DNA from: Actinomycetota bacterium
GTDB lineage: Bacteria > Actinomycetota > Actinomycetes > Streptosporangiales > Streptosporangiaceae
Length of the DNA: 5,690 nt
Direction of reading: 5' to 3'
NCBI GenBank assembly: GCA_003140115.1
Contig: PLIQ01000161.1
Location: forward strand, 31,943 to 37,632
Position numbers and translations under genes: made by a program. The notes beneath the pieces were generated by a model. That model worked only from the letters and a program-made list of their open reading frames with translations. It made no database searches and was not told the origin of the DNA. Positions within the stretch are counted from its first letter, which is position 1. Each line of letters opens with the position of its first letter. Below are positions 5,523 through 5,690 of the stretch, piece after piece.

Positions 5523-5539
5523 TACATATCTGTTATGTA
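5523..5539. promoter_or_regulatory. Dyad TACATA-N5-TATGTA upstream of the padR-type gene
   Basis: Perfect 6-bp arms at 5523-5528 and 5534-5539. It contains TGTTATGTA, identical over 9 bp to 5412-5420 near the lipoprotein promoter. A possible padR -10 box, TAATCT (5546-5551), follows, so a protein bound here would cover the -35 region, as expected for autoregulation. The promoter boxes themselves are weak. Confidence 0.5.
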
Positions 5540-5595
5540 CAGCGTTAATCTGAGCGCGAGCTAACCGGGGCCGGTCCGGGCCCTGGCAGGTGCAT

Positions 5596-5603
5596 GGAGG
5601 TGA
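5596..5603 (+). promoter_or_regulatory. Strong Shine-Dalgarno deciding the padR-type start
   Basis: GGAGGTGA ends 7 nt before the GTG at 5611. It selects that GTG over the in-frame GTG at 5590, which lies upstream of the site itself. Confidence 0.8.
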
Positions 5604-5610
5604 CGGGATC

Positions 5611-5690
5611 GTGCGGCAGCCCTTGCTGGCGCTCCTCGCAAAAGAGCCGGCTCATGGCTATGAGCTGAAGCTTGCGCTGGAACAGACCTT
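5611..5690 (+). CDS. PadR-family transcriptional regulator, N-terminal fragment (cut by window edge)
   Basis: Only 26 complete codons are visible before the window ends. The translation begins VRQPLLALLAKEPAHGYELK and continues LALEQT. The pattern LLALLA, then P-x-HGYELK and an acidic-basic helix is the hallmark start of the PadR winged-helix domain, in which this helix precedes the recognition helix. GTG at 5611 is chosen for its excellent Shine-Dalgarno. The gene diverges from the lipoprotein gene across 244 bp containing repeated ATGT/ACAT-type dyads, so it probably controls itself and that gene. The effector ligand, full length and PadR subgroup cannot be judged here. Confidence 0.88.
   Translation, partial: MRQPLLALLAKEPAHGYELKLALEQT

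Overview
The window is very GC-rich DNA with strong G/C bias at third codon positions. It carries the gene pair dapA-rnj, known side by side in actinomycetes (for example thyX-dapA-rnj in Mycobacterium). The likely source is a high-GC actinomycete. I cannot assign a genus; Streptosporangiales-like is only an impression.

Layout. Four complete genes lie on the minus strand and a fifth, cut by the window edge, on the plus strand. Reading in the direction of minus-strand transcription: a sugar-type ABC-transporter substrate-binding lipoprotein (5366-4086); a 158-bp gap with strong inverted repeats; dapA (3927-3013), overlapping by 4 bp with the RNase J gene rnj (3016-1331); a 361-bp non-coding gap (970-1330) with a C-rich trailer, GC repeats and a 48-bp palindromic element; and a solitary AbiEi-type/DUF559 protein (969-16). 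At the right edge, diverging from the lipoprotein gene, starts a PadR-family regulator (5611 to beyond 5690). It is too short to stand out as an ORF but clear from its sequence and a strong Shine-Dalgarno.

How the genes work together. dapA (lysine/diaminopimelate synthesis) and rnj (RNA processing) form a housekeeping operon, probably translationally coupled at the overlap. dapA appears to be made from a leaderless transcript with its own promoter. The lipoprotein gene has no permease or ATPase beside it and sits where thyX is found in mycobacteria. It has a recognisable promoter (TTGACA, 17 bp, CATAAC) in an A/T-rich island full of GTTATG/CATAAC and ATGT/ACAT half-sites. The same motif recurs as a dyad in front of padR, so the likely circuit is a PadR regulator controlling itself and the lipoprotein gene.

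The points most worth following are this divergent control region, the 48-bp element with two mutually exclusive foldings, and the similar competing-hairpin layout between the lipoprotein gene and dapA. I found no tRNA, rRNA, CRISPR array, transposase or evident novel multi-gene system.
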